Below, in pieces: positions 35,801 to 48,648 of a DNA stretch of 64,000 nt. The DNA is from Siphonodentalium dalli. Its lineage: Eukaryota; Mollusca; Scaphopoda; Gadilida; Siphonodentaliidae. Position 1 is the first letter of the stretch, and each line of letters starts with the position of its first letter. Both the position numbers and the translations under genes were made by a program. The stretch is from contig CP136062.1 in the NCBI GenBank assembly GCA_032622095.1, forward strand, positions 196,423,887 through 196,487,886. The letters are read 5' to 3'. A model generated the notes under the pieces. The model worked only from the letters and a program-made list of their open reading frames with translations, was not told the origin of the DNA and did not search any database.

Positions 35801-36484
35801 CCAAAATATATAATAGATAAAATACAAGACAGATAACAGATATATATCCCGTCTACGCTCACGCTTTACGAAGTCCAGCGCAATGAAATTTCACTATTGT
35901 TAACCGGCTGTTGACTCATGGAAATGTCGGGCCTGCAAAACGCGTTATTTTTCAAACTAGCTGGCGACTTTGTGAATTTTGATAGGCGTAACACAGCTTA
36001 TTGGATAAGCATAGAAAGGCAGTGTAATTCGTCGAAATTAATGTCAAGTGGTGCAAATTTCAACTTAATGCATAGTTTGTTGTGTTTGTCTTTGTATACT
36101 TTCACAAAATTGGCAGTTTGAACCATGTACCATGGCAAATATTAGCAATAGTTTACCCGTATAGAACGATTAATGGGGATAGAACCGACTCGATCAGGAG
36201 AGAACCCAAACAATAATCAAAGTTCGCGGTTCTTGTCGTTGTTATGACTCGCACAATGAATTTTTCGTTATTAACACGCTCATTGGTGCCACAGATTGTT
36301 ATGGGATCGAAAATAACTAATCGAATTATCACCTAGATGTCTCAAAATTGCGTTTTAACTGTCAAAAAGTCGTGAAAATGTATAATTTCGTTCAGAAAGA
36401 AACCGTCACAAATCAGGCAAGAACCATCACAAACCGGCGATAGAACGATTTCCGATGTAACAGTTCCTACACAGTGATTGATCT

Positions 36485-37370
36485 GTTCATATACGAAATC
36501 TATACTATATATTTTGAGACTTCCGTATATATATATGTGTGTACTTTATAGAATCGAAAACGGCTGGCTCGATTGAGTTCAAACTTCCCATCTAAGGGTA
36601 AAACCCCACGAGCTCTGATCACCCTTTCTCCACTCCCAAAATCACCGCAAAGGCACGGCGGGGGTTAATCGCGTTGATAGTTAAAGAGCGTTCCTATCCG
36701 CAGTGTCGTTGATAAAGAGCGTATGTGTGTAATGTAATTCTTACGTCTGGGTCTGGGCGTGTGCGTGTAAGTCTGTATCCAGACATGATCGTGTTGTGTG
36801 ACGTATTTTGTGTATTGTCGTGGCAAAATTAGACCCCCACGGCATCCCCACGGCAATTTTAATTCACATTCCCAACACCTAGCAGGGACAAATATCTCTT
36901 AGCCAGCGAGTCTTGTAACGTATTAATTCAAATGCTTTCGATCAAACAACATTCTCTATCGCACTCATATTTCGAATCCACTGCAATCGACCTATTTTTA
37001 GAACGCAACACATGGTACCAAAATTACGTCGCGTTGGTGATGGGGGTGCACGGCGGGATTAATTTAAATATGTCATGTTGGTAACAATATCTAGCCGAGA
37101 ATTCCTCAGACCTACAGACGAATGCGACCAGCAAATTTCAAAATTGGTCACTTGACCTCCCCATGAATATCTTCTGGGAAATTCCAGGGAATGCGTGCCC
37201 ATTATCGGGCCATTGTGTGTGTCGCGGTCGAGGTAAATACACGTGGTTGCGAATTACGTCACGCCACGTGGATCCAGGCGGAAGTTAACCTGACCCTTCC
37301 GATGCCGCGTACGTTGGTGATATCGGAGTTATAGCGTGCGCGTTATGTTGTTTGACTGACCGCAGTGCCC
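36485..37370. other. Remainder of repeat R1 and unassigned sequence
   Basis: The first 14 bp continue repeat R1 (see 43,025). A short TG/TA tract and a gaaaacggctggctcgatt phrase near 36,550 resemble the start of the 3.2-kb repeat family. Nothing coding is recognised. Confidence 0.4.
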
Positions 37371-37404
37371 GATCCGCCGAATGTGAACATGTTATCAACT
37401 GTTA

Positions 37405-37640
37405 CGGCAGTCCGTGGCCCACGGCAGTCAATTGCCGTGGCGAATATTGAAGCCGACGGCGATTGCCACGGCAATGCCGATTGCCGTGGTGAATGTGTGT
37501 CCTTTATAGACTCGAACCGATTGAGCTCAAATTTGCTACCTACGGGAAGTCTCATGGACGGGTTAAATTGTGACCCCGACCTGACCTTGACCTTGAAAAT
37601 GATCAATTCAAGGTCAAATCGGGTCAAATTGAAAAACAAA
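37405..37640. repeat. TTGCCGTGG palindrome cluster plus a half-site repeat unit
   Basis: Between 37,418 and 37,492 the words ccacggca and tgccgtgg alternate in inverted order. From about 37,500 a single unit of the 3.2-kb family follows, with gaccttgaccttgaaa and ttcaaggtcaaatc at 37,580-37,620. AT-rich runs of the AATTAAAAAA type fill 37,640-37,735. Confidence 0.55.
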
Positions 37641-37789
37641 AAATTAAATTAAAAAGGCACAATTAACTCATTGAAGAAAAAAAATTTAAATTAAAAAAAT
37701 TAATTAAAAAAATTAATTAAAAAATTCACTCATTGAAAGTCATGTTTCTGACAAAGCCATGGGACAAATGCCGCCAGTGGCGGGCTAAC

Positions 37790-38520
37790 CTGCTAATACC
37801 TTATAACTGGGGAGGTGGCTAGAAGGTCCCAGTTGGTGAGTGGTTGGGAAACTTGGGTTTGTCCACCTTGACATTTCCAAATGTTTGTACCTTGAACCAG
37901 ACCAAAGTCAAATGTTCTTGAAATACTACTTTTCACCCCCCCCCCCCAATTGAACTTTCCAAATGGTACCTCAAACTTTCCAACTGAAATGTCCAACCTG
38001 ACACCCTCTAAACCTAAAGTGTTCAACCGATAGCCATTCCGACCAAATTTGGACCAAAAGTAGAAGAATATACTGCTGTTGGTCTAAAAACAACACATTC
38101 CCCCCACTAATTACTGGTTGGAAAATCAAACAATCAATAATATATATTGTTTGCATGCCATGCAGTAAATATTTTTGTATCTCAGGATGTCTGCTGTTCA
38201 CATTTCTAGCTGGGACTGATATATTATTATATATTATATGAGTCCCAGTCTCTAGTAAGCCATTATATGTTTTGGGTTGGGAGGTACCACCCGGGGGTGA
38301 TGGGTGGGGGGGGTCGGGGTGTTTCTAGGTGGTATTTTGGGCCGGCCACCCAACCATGCCATCAAATCGGTCGAAATCCTTACCGTTCTCGAAAATGGTC
38401 CATACCCCATTTCACCCCCGGGGTGGTACCACCCGGGGTGATGGGTGGGGGTCGGGAGTTTCTAGGTGGTATTTGGGGCGGGCCACCCACCCATGCCGTC
38501 AAATCGCCGAAAGCGACATT
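37790..38520. repeat. Diverged TTTCCAAC-type repeat and a two-copy tandem duplication
   Basis: 37,800-38,110 resembles the interior of the 43.6-48.6 kb elements (gtccaccttgacatttcc, ctttccaactgaaatg, ggtctaaaaacaaca). At 38,278-38,510 a block with ggtaccacccggg, gggtgatgggtgggg and tttctaggtggtattt is present twice in tandem (about 140 bp apart). Minor ORFs over it are not credible. Confidence 0.5.
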
Positions 38521-38583
38521 CAGTTTGAAAGTAAGGAATAGGGAATAAGTTACAAATGTCATGTTCGTTGTGATAGCGCCATA

Positions 38584-39545
38584 TACGAGGGTATCAACCC
38601 CCCCCCCTTTTCGGTACGCAGGATTCAGGGTGTTTTGAAGCCGTACGCGGGATTCATACCCCCGAATTAACTATTCGGGTTCAAGCAAAACATCTTGGAC
38701 GCTGGTTTTGATGGCGCAAAATAATATTTTGTGCTAGTTATCTGTATGAATGAGTGGGTAGAATACATGTAGCTTCTTGGGCATATTCGACCACCATGCC
38801 ATCATAAAGTATCATTAATCGTATCACGGCCTCATAACGCCCATAATGCGATATTTTGTTTGGGAATGGGTGGGGCAAGATATCCTGGCAAGCGCCTAGG
38901 AAACAAACGCTTTCCATTTTTTTCTGGGGACTATAGGATACAGAATTATGTCCAATTTTTCTGGGGGGGGGGGGGGCAAGATATCCTGGCAAGCGCCTAG
39001 AAACTAAATGTTTGTCATTGTTTTTTTCTGGGGTCTAGGAAACAGAATTCTGTCCAAGATAGAGTCAAATGTATTGAGGGAAATGTTCAGATAATAAGTT
39101 CAACAAACGACCCCCTTTGGTTGTTTGTTGAACTTATTATATGAACATTTCCTATGGGCTAACTACTCATAAATGATGTTCCAGTATAGAAAGTGTTAAG
39201 GAGGAAGTTTTTATATTGTCAATCTATAGAAATATAAAAATAATCACACACCGTTAAGGATAACCTGCCCTTAATAGATTAACCTGTCATTGTATCTCGT
39301 CAAATTATAGTATCACAAATACTCTACTCCAATATCATGTCAGGTTTTATGGATCATAATGTGTCTATGTAACTTCTGCTTGTATCTGTCTGATATTAAA
39401 ACAGCCCATTTGTATGTCATTATCGCATATTATTTCTTAACATGTATTGAGGATTCACCCCCCAAAATTAACTGGTATTCAGGATTCACCCCCCAAAAAT
39501 AACTGGCATACAGGATTCGGGGGGGGAGGGGGGTTATACCCTCAT
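38584..39545. mobile_element. Candidate TIR element, about 0.96 kb
   Basis: The left tacgagggtatcaaccccc and the right gggggttataccctca are inverted copies. ACAAATGTC occurs outside both (about 38,552 and 39,548), but not directly at the ends. Inside are a 107-bp direct duplication (gcaagatatcctggcaagcg, at about 38,876 and 38,974) and a hairpin at about 39,084-39,150 (aataagttcaacaaacgacc with its inverse). No transposase. Confidence 0.45.
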
Positions 39546-40879
39546 ACACAAATGTCTGCCATTGGCATGAATGTAATTTGCCAGACACAAAGAATGATGA
39601 GGCGATCAGTATAATAATTGCATTAGAATATCAATTGTATGGAATACTATTAGGGCCACAAAAAGTGCGCAATTAGTGACGCGCCGAAAGTGACAAAATG
39701 TGCGACATTACGGCGCACTTTTTGTCGCTTTCGGCATGCCGAAACCTGCGTTAATATCGCACATTTTGTCGCTTTCAGTGGCGGCATTTAGCCCGTATAC
39801 TATATATGGATTGAAATTTGAGATATATGAAGCATGTTTTTTGCCGACTGGCCCACAAAATGACTCGTTCCCAATCTACATGTTACCAATGTCAACAGTC
39901 ATGGCAAATTTCATAAAGATCCGACCAAATTTACAACCTGTAGCCTATGCCAATGGAAATTGTCGACGGACGTACTTATGTTCGGAAACCACCAGCGATG
40001 GATACCAACCCATGGCAAATTGGCAATATCTCAACTTGAATTTTCATATTCAGCATTCTGAAATAGCGTCTTACATATAAAATTATGCAGCTTCTCATGT
40101 CTCGGCCACAAATAATGATAATCCTATTATTCAAACAACGTATTCGGAAACACACATGAATAGTACAACCACCGGTCATTGGTCATAATACTAAAAGTAC
40201 ACATATATATAAGACACAGGGGCCCGGGATTTTTTGTTATTATATTATTTTTGGGGCCACATTCCCCATTTTAAAGAAATAACACCAAGCTTCGTGAAAT
40301 TGGCTTCAAAATCACTATTTTTCAAAATACCAAATGTGTTGACAGGACTGCCCCTTCCATAAATATTATAATAGTCTTCAAAACTAACATCCATAAAATA
40401 GGATTTAGGCAAAATAAGTTTTAAAAATCTATTCCCAAATTCCAAAAATTTATCGATTTTTTTTTTAATCTGCCGAGCTGCCCGTCCGTTTGATCGCCTA
40501 TATATATAGCCAAAGTTATAAACATTATTAGCGCCCTTAATCCCCGGGTTACGTGCATGATATGACCCCATGTACACATTTTCAGAGGGGTTCAGTCGTT
40601 TTGTCGCCTTTTGCCGGACAGATACATGAACTCAATTTATTTTTATTAGTAAAGGTTAATGCTAATATCACTATATATTTGCACGCGTGACACCCCCGGC
40701 AACAACCCCGCCATCGCCAGTGTACGCCCCTGGCATCGGCACAGAAACTGGCCAACATCCCGTGACTGGACGTCGCCTTGATATGAATCAAGCATAATTC
40801 CGAGTTTTACTATAGGAGTAGCTGCACTTTCAAGAATGAACAGTCCGTAGGTAAAATAAAGTCCATAAAGTCCATTTTT
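39546..40879. other. No recognisable gene; local inverted repeats
   Basis: At 39,660-39,785 the words gcgcactttttgtcgctttc, gacaaaatgtgcg and their inverses alternate. The ORFs at 39,700-40,080 (+) and 40,245-40,577 (-) have no domain that I recognise. I do not call them genes. Confidence 0.35.
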
Positions 40880-41139
40880 ATTATTCGATTAATATATATA
40901 TATATCCTTTATTTTCCTCCGTTACACGAAGAGCTTATCAAACATTAAACATCACAATACAAATATTTACACAAGTGGGATGAACAGGTGAAGAAGACAT
41001 ATACAAATGAATACAAATTCAGACAGAAATCAAAGTCAGAGCGACAGACATACAATGTACATATACGCAGACAGCTATGTCGATTGGCAGGTATGCGGAC
41101 ACATGCAGGCGAACAGATATACATACATACACTGACGAG

Positions 41140-41370
<231 letters not shown>

Positions 41371-41667
41371 ATATGCCTGAGTCTATCTGGAGACGATATC
41401 AATGATCCAACTTTGGAGCGAGGTACTTACCCGATGTGACAAACGAAGGTCCCCCAAGGTGTGGGGCCACTTTATTTGCACATCAGCTAATGTATCACTA
41501 AGAAGTTGAACAGGTAATGCAAAAATTGTGGTTGTAGAGTGTCTCGCAAATTGATTGTCAACAAATATAAAATTATATGCTTGAAGGTTGTTATTTACAG
41601 AATGTGCCAAGCAAATTAGCGTTACAACTATATGGATAATAAAGGGGCACATGTAACGGGAGTCCAG

Positions 41668-42700
41668 TTAAGGATTGACAAGCAGATTGCTATCTACGAC
41701 GAGATTGATCTCCTTTGTATACTGGGACCACATCCCGTATGAATTCCTCACCACGAAGAGCGAAAATTCGTTCAGGTTGAGTATTTGTCTCCTGATATCG
41801 TCAGACAGGATAGAAAGAAATACCATCACTTGGTCCTTCTGTGTGAGAGCATCAATGAATAAAAAACATGGTATGCCGAAAATGTCAATTAATGAAAACC
41901 ACATTTGGATTCTAGACTCTGAAGTCGAAGAGCAATCCAGTAAGGCATGCTCAACAATATCAACATAAACTTTGCCACACAGTTTGCAATGTCCGCATTC
42001 TGGGGAGGTACGTGTATGCAGGGCCAGAAGCTTCGCAGCAAGCAAGAATTTATGTTTTTCCTGTGGATGTGATCTACAAGATCTCCAAAGAATAGATTTT
42101 GACATTATATTATGATTTTGTGCGAACGTTGTTAGTGATTCAGAGCTTCTCATGTGCTCTTCACATTCACGATTTTGTATATCGTTAATATGTTGTGTGG
42201 TGATTGTTTTCCATTCACCTTTGGATGGGAAATTACCATGTGTGGCGTAGTTGTGAAGATATGAATATAAATTATACCGTTTTAGTATGGATATAACATC
42301 GTTGATAAAAGAAGATTCATCAGTTGACGTTTGCGAAAGGTGGTCGGCCAATCGCGAGGAGAAGATTTCTTGCGACGATTTTCCTTGCGTCATTCTACAG
42401 AGGTTCCCCAAAAAACATAGTTTTCGTTTATCAACAATCGACGACAAGGAACCTGTTCCAAGGAGAGATTGGACTACATCAGTTCGGGATCTTGTGGGCA
42501 ATCCTTGGATGCGTTTGAGGCAGAACCTATGTGCTCGTTCCAGAGATGTCAAATTTGTCTCACTGAGCCCACACATAAGTTCTGTCCCATAAAGACTTTT
42601 GGGTAAAACAACCGAAGAATATATTGTAAGGCAGCTGAGTGGGGTAATCCCACCAGCATACATACCGGCGTTACTTAACATGAGATAGACTGATCTAATT
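41668..42700 (-). pseudogene. LINE (CR1/L2/RTE-X-like) ORF2 C-terminus, 5'-truncated
   Basis: The 337-codon frame starts at the Met at 42,681, and a few in-frame codons before it (KIRSVYL) also fit. The N-terminal part reads ...SNAGMYAGG...PLSCL then VVLPKSLYGTEL and LERAHRFCLKRIQGLP. This is the usual segment after the RT thumb in CR1-clade and related LINEs. Near residues 235-255 lies a CCHC knuckle, C-x2-C-x9-H-x4-C (CKLCG...EHALLDC), typical of LINE C-termini. RT catalytic motifs and endonuclease are missing, and the frame meets a stop just upstream at about 42,705. This is normal for a 5'-truncated copy. Its 3' UTR runs toward the TA microsatellite at 41,370. The ORF is intact enough to suggest a fairly recent insertion. 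Confidence 0.8.
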
Positions 42701-42791
42701 TTCTCTTTTCATCATTACTATCAATAAAACACGAATTATGCATGCACGCAAGAAGCAGGTATGTTGTGACAAACACATGGCCAAATAGCCT

Positions 42792-42865
42792 GTCTCTTTG
42801 AAAAGTCGACGAAATTCCTAACAGATGTACATCGTTTATGAATTTCGTCTGCTTTTCAAAGAGAC
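42792..42865. repeat. 74-bp hairpin
   Basis: The left gtctctttgaaaagtcgacg and its right inverse (ending cttttcaaagagac) enclose a 24-bp loop. It overlaps a 122-codon minus-strand ORF (42,675-43,043), which I therefore do not trust. Confidence 0.6.
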
Positions 42866-43024
42866 TCCTATTCACATCGTAATCCGGTACCAGGCGATAG
42901 GAAAGCAATGCAGTTAGCCCGTACTGTGATAAACACACTCGATTAATTATCTTCATCCGGGCACTCTGAACAAACGGGACCCGCTTCTTCGTTATGTCGC
43001 AATAATCAAAGTGTCCCTTTAAAC

Positions 43025-43255
43025 TATCAATATGTATAAGCAAAGGAGACTGTTTCGTCTAACATAATCACAAACGCTGATAAATCAATTCAACTATTTC
43101 TGCAGATTCCTTGTCTCCTCGCAACCGTAAGCTCATCCCACTAGTGAATATTTGTGGAAAGTCTACAGCTGACTCTGACCACCGGCACCGGTTGTGTTAC
43201 GCATGGTGGATTGCAACTGTTTTGTAATTCCTAATTGATTTGTTCATATACGAAA
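43025..43255. repeat. Dispersed repeat R1, uninterrupted copy (unoccupied target)
   Basis: It matches 26,280-26,520 and then continues into gttcatatacgaaa, which in the other copy lies at 36,485 beyond the 10-kb element. The target octamer ATTGATTT is at 43,234-43,241. The repeat holds no ORF. Confidence 0.8.
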
Positions 43256-43613
43256 CATTATATATATGAAGGATTTCACTTTGGAATCATGACTGACTAA
43301 TTTCGTGGTATGAAATTGAGACGTCGCAGGTTAAAATCCGATGAAAAATTGGTTAAACACGAACAATATTTTAAATATTCGCAAGTTGAAGATCGGCTTC
43401 ATCGTGTTCGAGTCAACAGCTACGAGGTGTTGCCGTGTTGGTGAACGTATCAACTGATTTTATAATTTTCTTGTAGATCGTTCTTTTGCCAACACGTCAA
43501 TACACGACATGATCGGGAAAAAGTGATATTTGTGATTGATATAATTGCTCAAACATAGTCGGGTTGACTACAGCTCTTAATTCATAGTACGGCGATACGA
43601 TGGTAAGACACCA

Positions 43614-46278
43614 GCAGTCAGATGCTCGTAGCCTGTTTATATATAACCATGGGTATATGCGAGAAATATACAATGAAAACACACTCCACAGTTTGGATCG
43701 ATACGCCTTGGCCTGTGTATTTTGATGTTGCGTTTTTTGACAATCGGTTTTCCGTATCATTTCTACAACACAATTATCGTCTTCCTTGCAGCACGACGTT
43801 ACCGTCTGATCACCACGGATTCCGTGGCACGGAAGTCTTTTCATTAAGAGTATGGTCAATATATTGCCGCCGGTTCAGTGTATTCTCGGATAGAAAACAA
43901 ATAGGCCTATGCCGAAAGCTAAGTCGCGAGGGGCACCCTGCATGGTTGAATCTGGGATATTTGGCACTCGGGACTTGGTTGGGTGGGTGGCTGGGTGGTT
44001 TTCGTCTCCGCCTTGGAATTTCCAACTGCACCCCACCCCATTGAACCACACCAAACTCACAAGTTTGCGTGATTCAGTTTTCACCCCCCCCCCCTCCGGT
44101 GCTTTGATTTTTCCCAAATGTTTCCCCATAGACTACTAAATGGTAGCCTATTATAAATGGACCAGTTGTCTTGTGGCCACTGGCCATACAGGGGAATGAA
44201 AAGGATGGTTCGGCCCAGTATGAGATTAAAAAATCCTAACATCTAGTGGTATAACGCCCGACAAATTTACACCCCGATTTATTTTGTCTTAAATTAATTA
44301 GCAAGTAACTATACTGGCTATGGCACAGAACAGATGGTTAGGCCCGATGTGAGAACATTTTGAAAATCTGAACATGAAAATTTGACAATCCTAACATCTA
44401 GACCTGAAACTCACCCTTAGATTTGAAAATTGCCAACTGATGGCAGGGACGTGGCTAGATGGTCTCCGTTGTGTCCACCTTGAGAAATTCCAACCGCACC
44501 CCCCCCCCCCCCCAGAATCAGACCAAACACAAGTTTTGCATAATTCCATTTGCACCCCCCTTGCACATCAGTGCTCAGGCCAAATATCCTATATATTTAT
44601 AAACCATGGTTCTATATTCCCGGTATGAGAACATTTCAGATATTTTAACCTGAAAAATTTGCATAAATCCTGACATCTAGTGGTCTAACCCCAGACAAAT
44701 GCACACGGCTATATACGGACAAGAGACCAGGACATACCGGGCTCACCATAGTTGTGAGAAAATTTTGAAAACTATACAAGAAAATCACAAGTCCTAGCAT
44801 CTAGACTGGCCTCAACTGAAGCTTTCCTATAGTTTTGGAATTTTCAAACCTCATACTCCACTTCAGGTTGGTAAATTCTCCAACTGATGGCTATTTCAGT
44901 CCACAAGTTTGACCAAATGTAGTAAAATAATGTTTTGCTAACCTAGTAAGCAGTTTTGTATTGGCCACGGGGGAGGGACAATGACACACCGGGCCGACCA
45001 TGGTTCGGCCCGTTGTGCGAATTTGTTTTAATCTGAACAAGAATATCGTAAAATCCTAGCATATAAACTAGCCTAAAGCTTTCCTAGAGTTGGAAATTTC
45101 AAACCTGACAACCCCACTTAGGTTAGAAAATTTCCAACTGACGACAATTCCAATGACAATGTTGACCAAATGTATGACAATATTGTTTTCTTAAATTAAC
45201 TGGCCATCGGGGAGGGACCTGGGCACAAGCTTTCCAAGTGTTGGAAATTTCCAACCTGTCACCCTCCCCAAGGTAGGAAAATTTCCAAAACTATTGTTGG
45301 TGTGAAATTTTCAACTAATGTTTTGGCAGGTATGAAATTTCCAACTGTTTAAAAATTTGACCAAAGTTGGGGGTGAGACACCCACACCCAAACCCCCATG
45401 TCGCCACGTCTCTGACTGATGGCCATTTCAGTCCCGAATTTTTGCAAATGAAAAGGTAAATATACAAATGTTGGTCTAAAAACAACAAGTTCGTCACTAA
45501 GAAATTATTGCTAAATCAAACTACGAGAACAATTTCAACCTAGTTTTGGTTTGAATTTTCCAATTAATGTTGCATTAGGTGTGACTACAATTTGGGGGTA
45601 AGATCCCTGCATAACCACCCCTGTCGACACGCCCCTGCTTGGCAGCCCATGCTAAGAGCGCGGTCTTACATTCACTTAAGACCAGAAATCATCGATACTA
45701 AATTATGTTGGGTGGCACCCACTGGAGGAGTCAGGGGGCTACATCCCCACTGTGTCGGGGAGGGATAGACACCCACGTCGGGGAGATCTGCAATGGTCAA
45801 CCCAGTAGCTAAAGTCTACCCCCTGTCGGGGAATTGTATAGCCCCTACGTCGGGGATATCCCCTGTTTGAAATCATATAGATATTTTAAAGGAGAAGACC
45901 ACATATGGAGCAGATATCAGGGGGAAATGAGCTCTCATAACCACAAAACTAGAAACCCTTAAATCAACTCGACGTGCGATTTCTCTACGCTCCTGTTGCG
46001 TAAATTCTTGTATAAGAAGTGCGTCTATTCCAGACAAATTTCAAACAGTAAATATGACCAGACAAGACATAGAAACCGCTAATCTCATTACCAATCTAAC
46101 AACACCAGTCGAACATGATTACCTTTCAAAGCAATAACACCGGTTATTGGGTTACGGACAACCACCGGCACACACACCATAGATAAATACACGGTCAAAA
46201 GAACGGCGTTTTTTTTGTACGGTTATATCTGGCATATACCCATAGTTATATATAAACGGGCTACGAGCATCTGACTGC
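43614..46278. mobile_element. TIR element, sibling 1 (2,665 bp)
   Basis: The left end gcagtcagatgctcgtagcc and its inverse at the right end extend for about 45 bp (through tttatatataacca(t/c)gggtatatg). The left 300 bp and right 320 bp closely match sibling 2. The interior is a diverged set of modules around ttggaaatttccaac, accaaactcacaag, agtttgaccaaatg and cgtcgggga, with C and G runs. ORFs such as 43,622-44,044 are open by chance and differ between siblings. No transposase is seen. Flanking bases do not show an obvious target duplication. Confidence 0.75.
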
Positions 46279-46317
46279 AGGGGTGCTATTCACCAAGCCA
46301 GACTATTTTATAAACCA

Positions 46318-48648
46318 GCAGTCAGATGCTCGTAGCCCGTTTATATATAACCATGGGTATATGAGAAAAATACACAACGAAAACACACTCCACAGTTTGG
46401 ATCGATAAGTTTTGCCATGTGTATTTTGATGTTGATTTTTTTGACAATCGGTCTTCCGTATCATTTCTACAACACAATTATCGTCTTACTTGCAGCACGA
46501 CTTTATCGTGTGATCGTCACTGAATCGTTTTCTTTCAGAGTATGGTTAATACATTGCCGCCGGTGAAGTGTATTCTCGGATAAGAAACAAATAGGCCTAT
46601 GCCGAGGGCAGAAACTAAAGTTGCGAGAGGCACCCCTGGTTGAGTGTTGGATATTTGGCACTCGAGACTTGGTTAGAGGGTTTTCGTTGGGGTGGTCTCC
46701 ATCTTGGAATTTCCAACTGCACCCCACTCCATTGAACCACACCAAACTCATAAGTTTGCGTAAATCAATTTGCACACCTCCCTTTGCTTTTTCCCAAATG
46801 TTTCCTCACAGACTACCAGATGGTAGACTATTCCACAGTAATATAGTGGCCACTTGTCGTGCGGGGGGGGGGGTGAAAAAGATGGTTCGGCCCAGTATGA
46901 GATTAAAACATCTTAACATCTAGTGATATAACACCACACAAATTTACACCCCGATCTATCATTTCTTAATTTCTGTCGGGGAGTCATAGCCACCCCCGTC
47001 GGTGAGTTATGTAATGGTCAACCCGGCAGCTAAAGCCCGCCCCCTGTCGGGGATATCCTGGTGCCACCCCTGTTTGAAATCATATAAAACTTTTAAAGAA
47101 GAAGACCAAATATTGAGCAGAAATCAGGGGGAAATGAGCTCTCGTAACCACAAACGTGCACTAAAGACATCCCAATAGATGCAACCGCATATTGTATATA
47201 TATGGTATTGTTCTGTTTGCCTCTCTATATCTAGGGACGTGGCTATATGGTTTCCGTTAGGGGGTGTCCACCATTGGAAATTCCAACTGCACCCCCTTGA
47301 ATCAGAATAACCCCAAACACAAATTCCATTTGCACCATCCCCATTGCACATCAGTGCTCACGCCTACTATCCTATACATATCCTATATTTATATTTTAAA
47401 AAACATGGTTCTATATTCCAGGTTTGAAAATTCAGATAGTTTAACCTGAACAATTGCATAAATCATAACATCTAATGGTCTAACTCCAGACAAATGCCCA
47501 CGACTACGGGCAAGAGGCGGGGACAAACCGGGTTGACCATGGTTCTTCGGCCCGGTGTGAGAAAATTTTTAAAACTATAAAAGAACATATTAAATCCTAG
47601 CATGCATCTAGACAGGCCTCAACTGAACCTTTCCTGGTGTTGGAAATTTCAAACCTCATACTCCCCCTCAGGTTGGAAAACACTCCAACTGATGACTATT
47701 TCAGTCCACAAGTTTGACCAAATGAAGTAAAATATTGTTTTGTTAAACTAATTAGCAGTTTTGTATTGGCCACGGGGGAAGGGACAATGAGAACAATAGG
47801 CCCGGTGTGCAATTTTTTTTTAATCTGAACAAGAAAATCTCAAAATCCTAGCATCTAGACTAGCCTCAAACCTTTCTACAGTTGGACATTTCAAACCTGA
47901 CACCCCCACTTAGGTTGGAAAATTTCAACTGATGACAATTCCAATGTCAATGTTGACCAAATGCATGACAATATTGTTTTCTTAAATTAACTAGCAGTTT
48001 TTTGACTGGCCACGGGGGAGGGACCAGGACACAAACTGCCCAAGTGTTGGAAATTTTCAACCTGTCACCCTCCTAAGGTTGGCAATTTCCGACTGATGAC
48101 CATTTCAGTCCAAAATATTTAATATGCAAATAAATTGTTTGAAAATCAAACTACAAGAACTTTTTCAACTTAATGTTGGTGTGAAATTTCCAACTAATGT
48201 TTTGGCAGGTATGAAATTTCCAACTGTTGAACATTTTGACAAACAAAGTTGGGGGGGGGGGTGAGACACCCCAACCCCCTGTCGCCACGTCTCTATCTAT
48301 ATCAATAAATACTTTTCTAAAAACCCTTAAACCAACTCGACGAGCGATTTCCCTGCGCTCCGGTGGCGCAAATTCTAGTATAAAAAGTGCGTCTATTTCA
48401 GACAAAGTTCAAACTGTAAATGTGACCAGACAAGACATAGAAACCGCTAATCTCATATTACCAATCTGACGACACCAGTCGAACATGATTACCTTTCAAA
48501 GCAATAACACCGGGCACCATGTTACGGACAACCACAGGCACGCACACCATGGATAAATACACGGTAAAAAGAACGGCGTTTTTTTTGTACAGTTATATCT
48601 GGCATATACCCATGGTTATATATAAACGGGCTACGAGCATCTGACTGC
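46318..48648. mobile_element. TIR element, sibling 2 (2,331 bp)
   Basis: It has the same ends as sibling 1 and follows it in the same orientation after 39 bp (46,279-46,317). The spacer begins ggggtgctattcacc, which recurs in inverse at about 50,968-50,985. The right part (48,318-48,648) is nearly identical to 45,960-46,278. Interior modules are shorter than in sibling 1. It is non-autonomous, and the interior has no recognisable gene. Confidence 0.75.

Larger units (their letters stand above)
26521..36476. mobile_element. 9,956-bp element with about 80-bp TIRs and 8-bp target duplication (hAT-like?)
   Basis: The left end cactgtgtaggaactgttac and the right end, read in reverse, are identical for 43 bp and similar to about 80 bp. 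ATTGATCT flanks both sides (26,513-26,520 and 36,477-36,484). The unoccupied repeat R1 at 43,234-43,241 has ATTGATTT once. Subterminal zones repeat GGTTCT/AGAACC motifs (26,945, 26,976, 36,180, 36,230). The interior has inverted arms (27,297-28,790 and 32,105-33,195) around a 190-bp tandem array. It has also collected a LINE fragment, a hairpin, a LINE tail and another tandem repeat. An 8-bp duplication is typical of hAT but also of P and Merlin. No transposase is found. Confidence 0.85.

Noticed and set aside
39700..40080. 126-codon plus-strand ORF
   Set aside because: No known domain, and it begins in a zone of alternating inverted repeats. Kept only as unassigned sequence.
42675..43043. 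122-codon minus-strand ORF just upstream of the LINE fragment
   Set aside because: It crosses a 74-bp hairpin, lies in a different frame from the LINE and has no recognisable motif.
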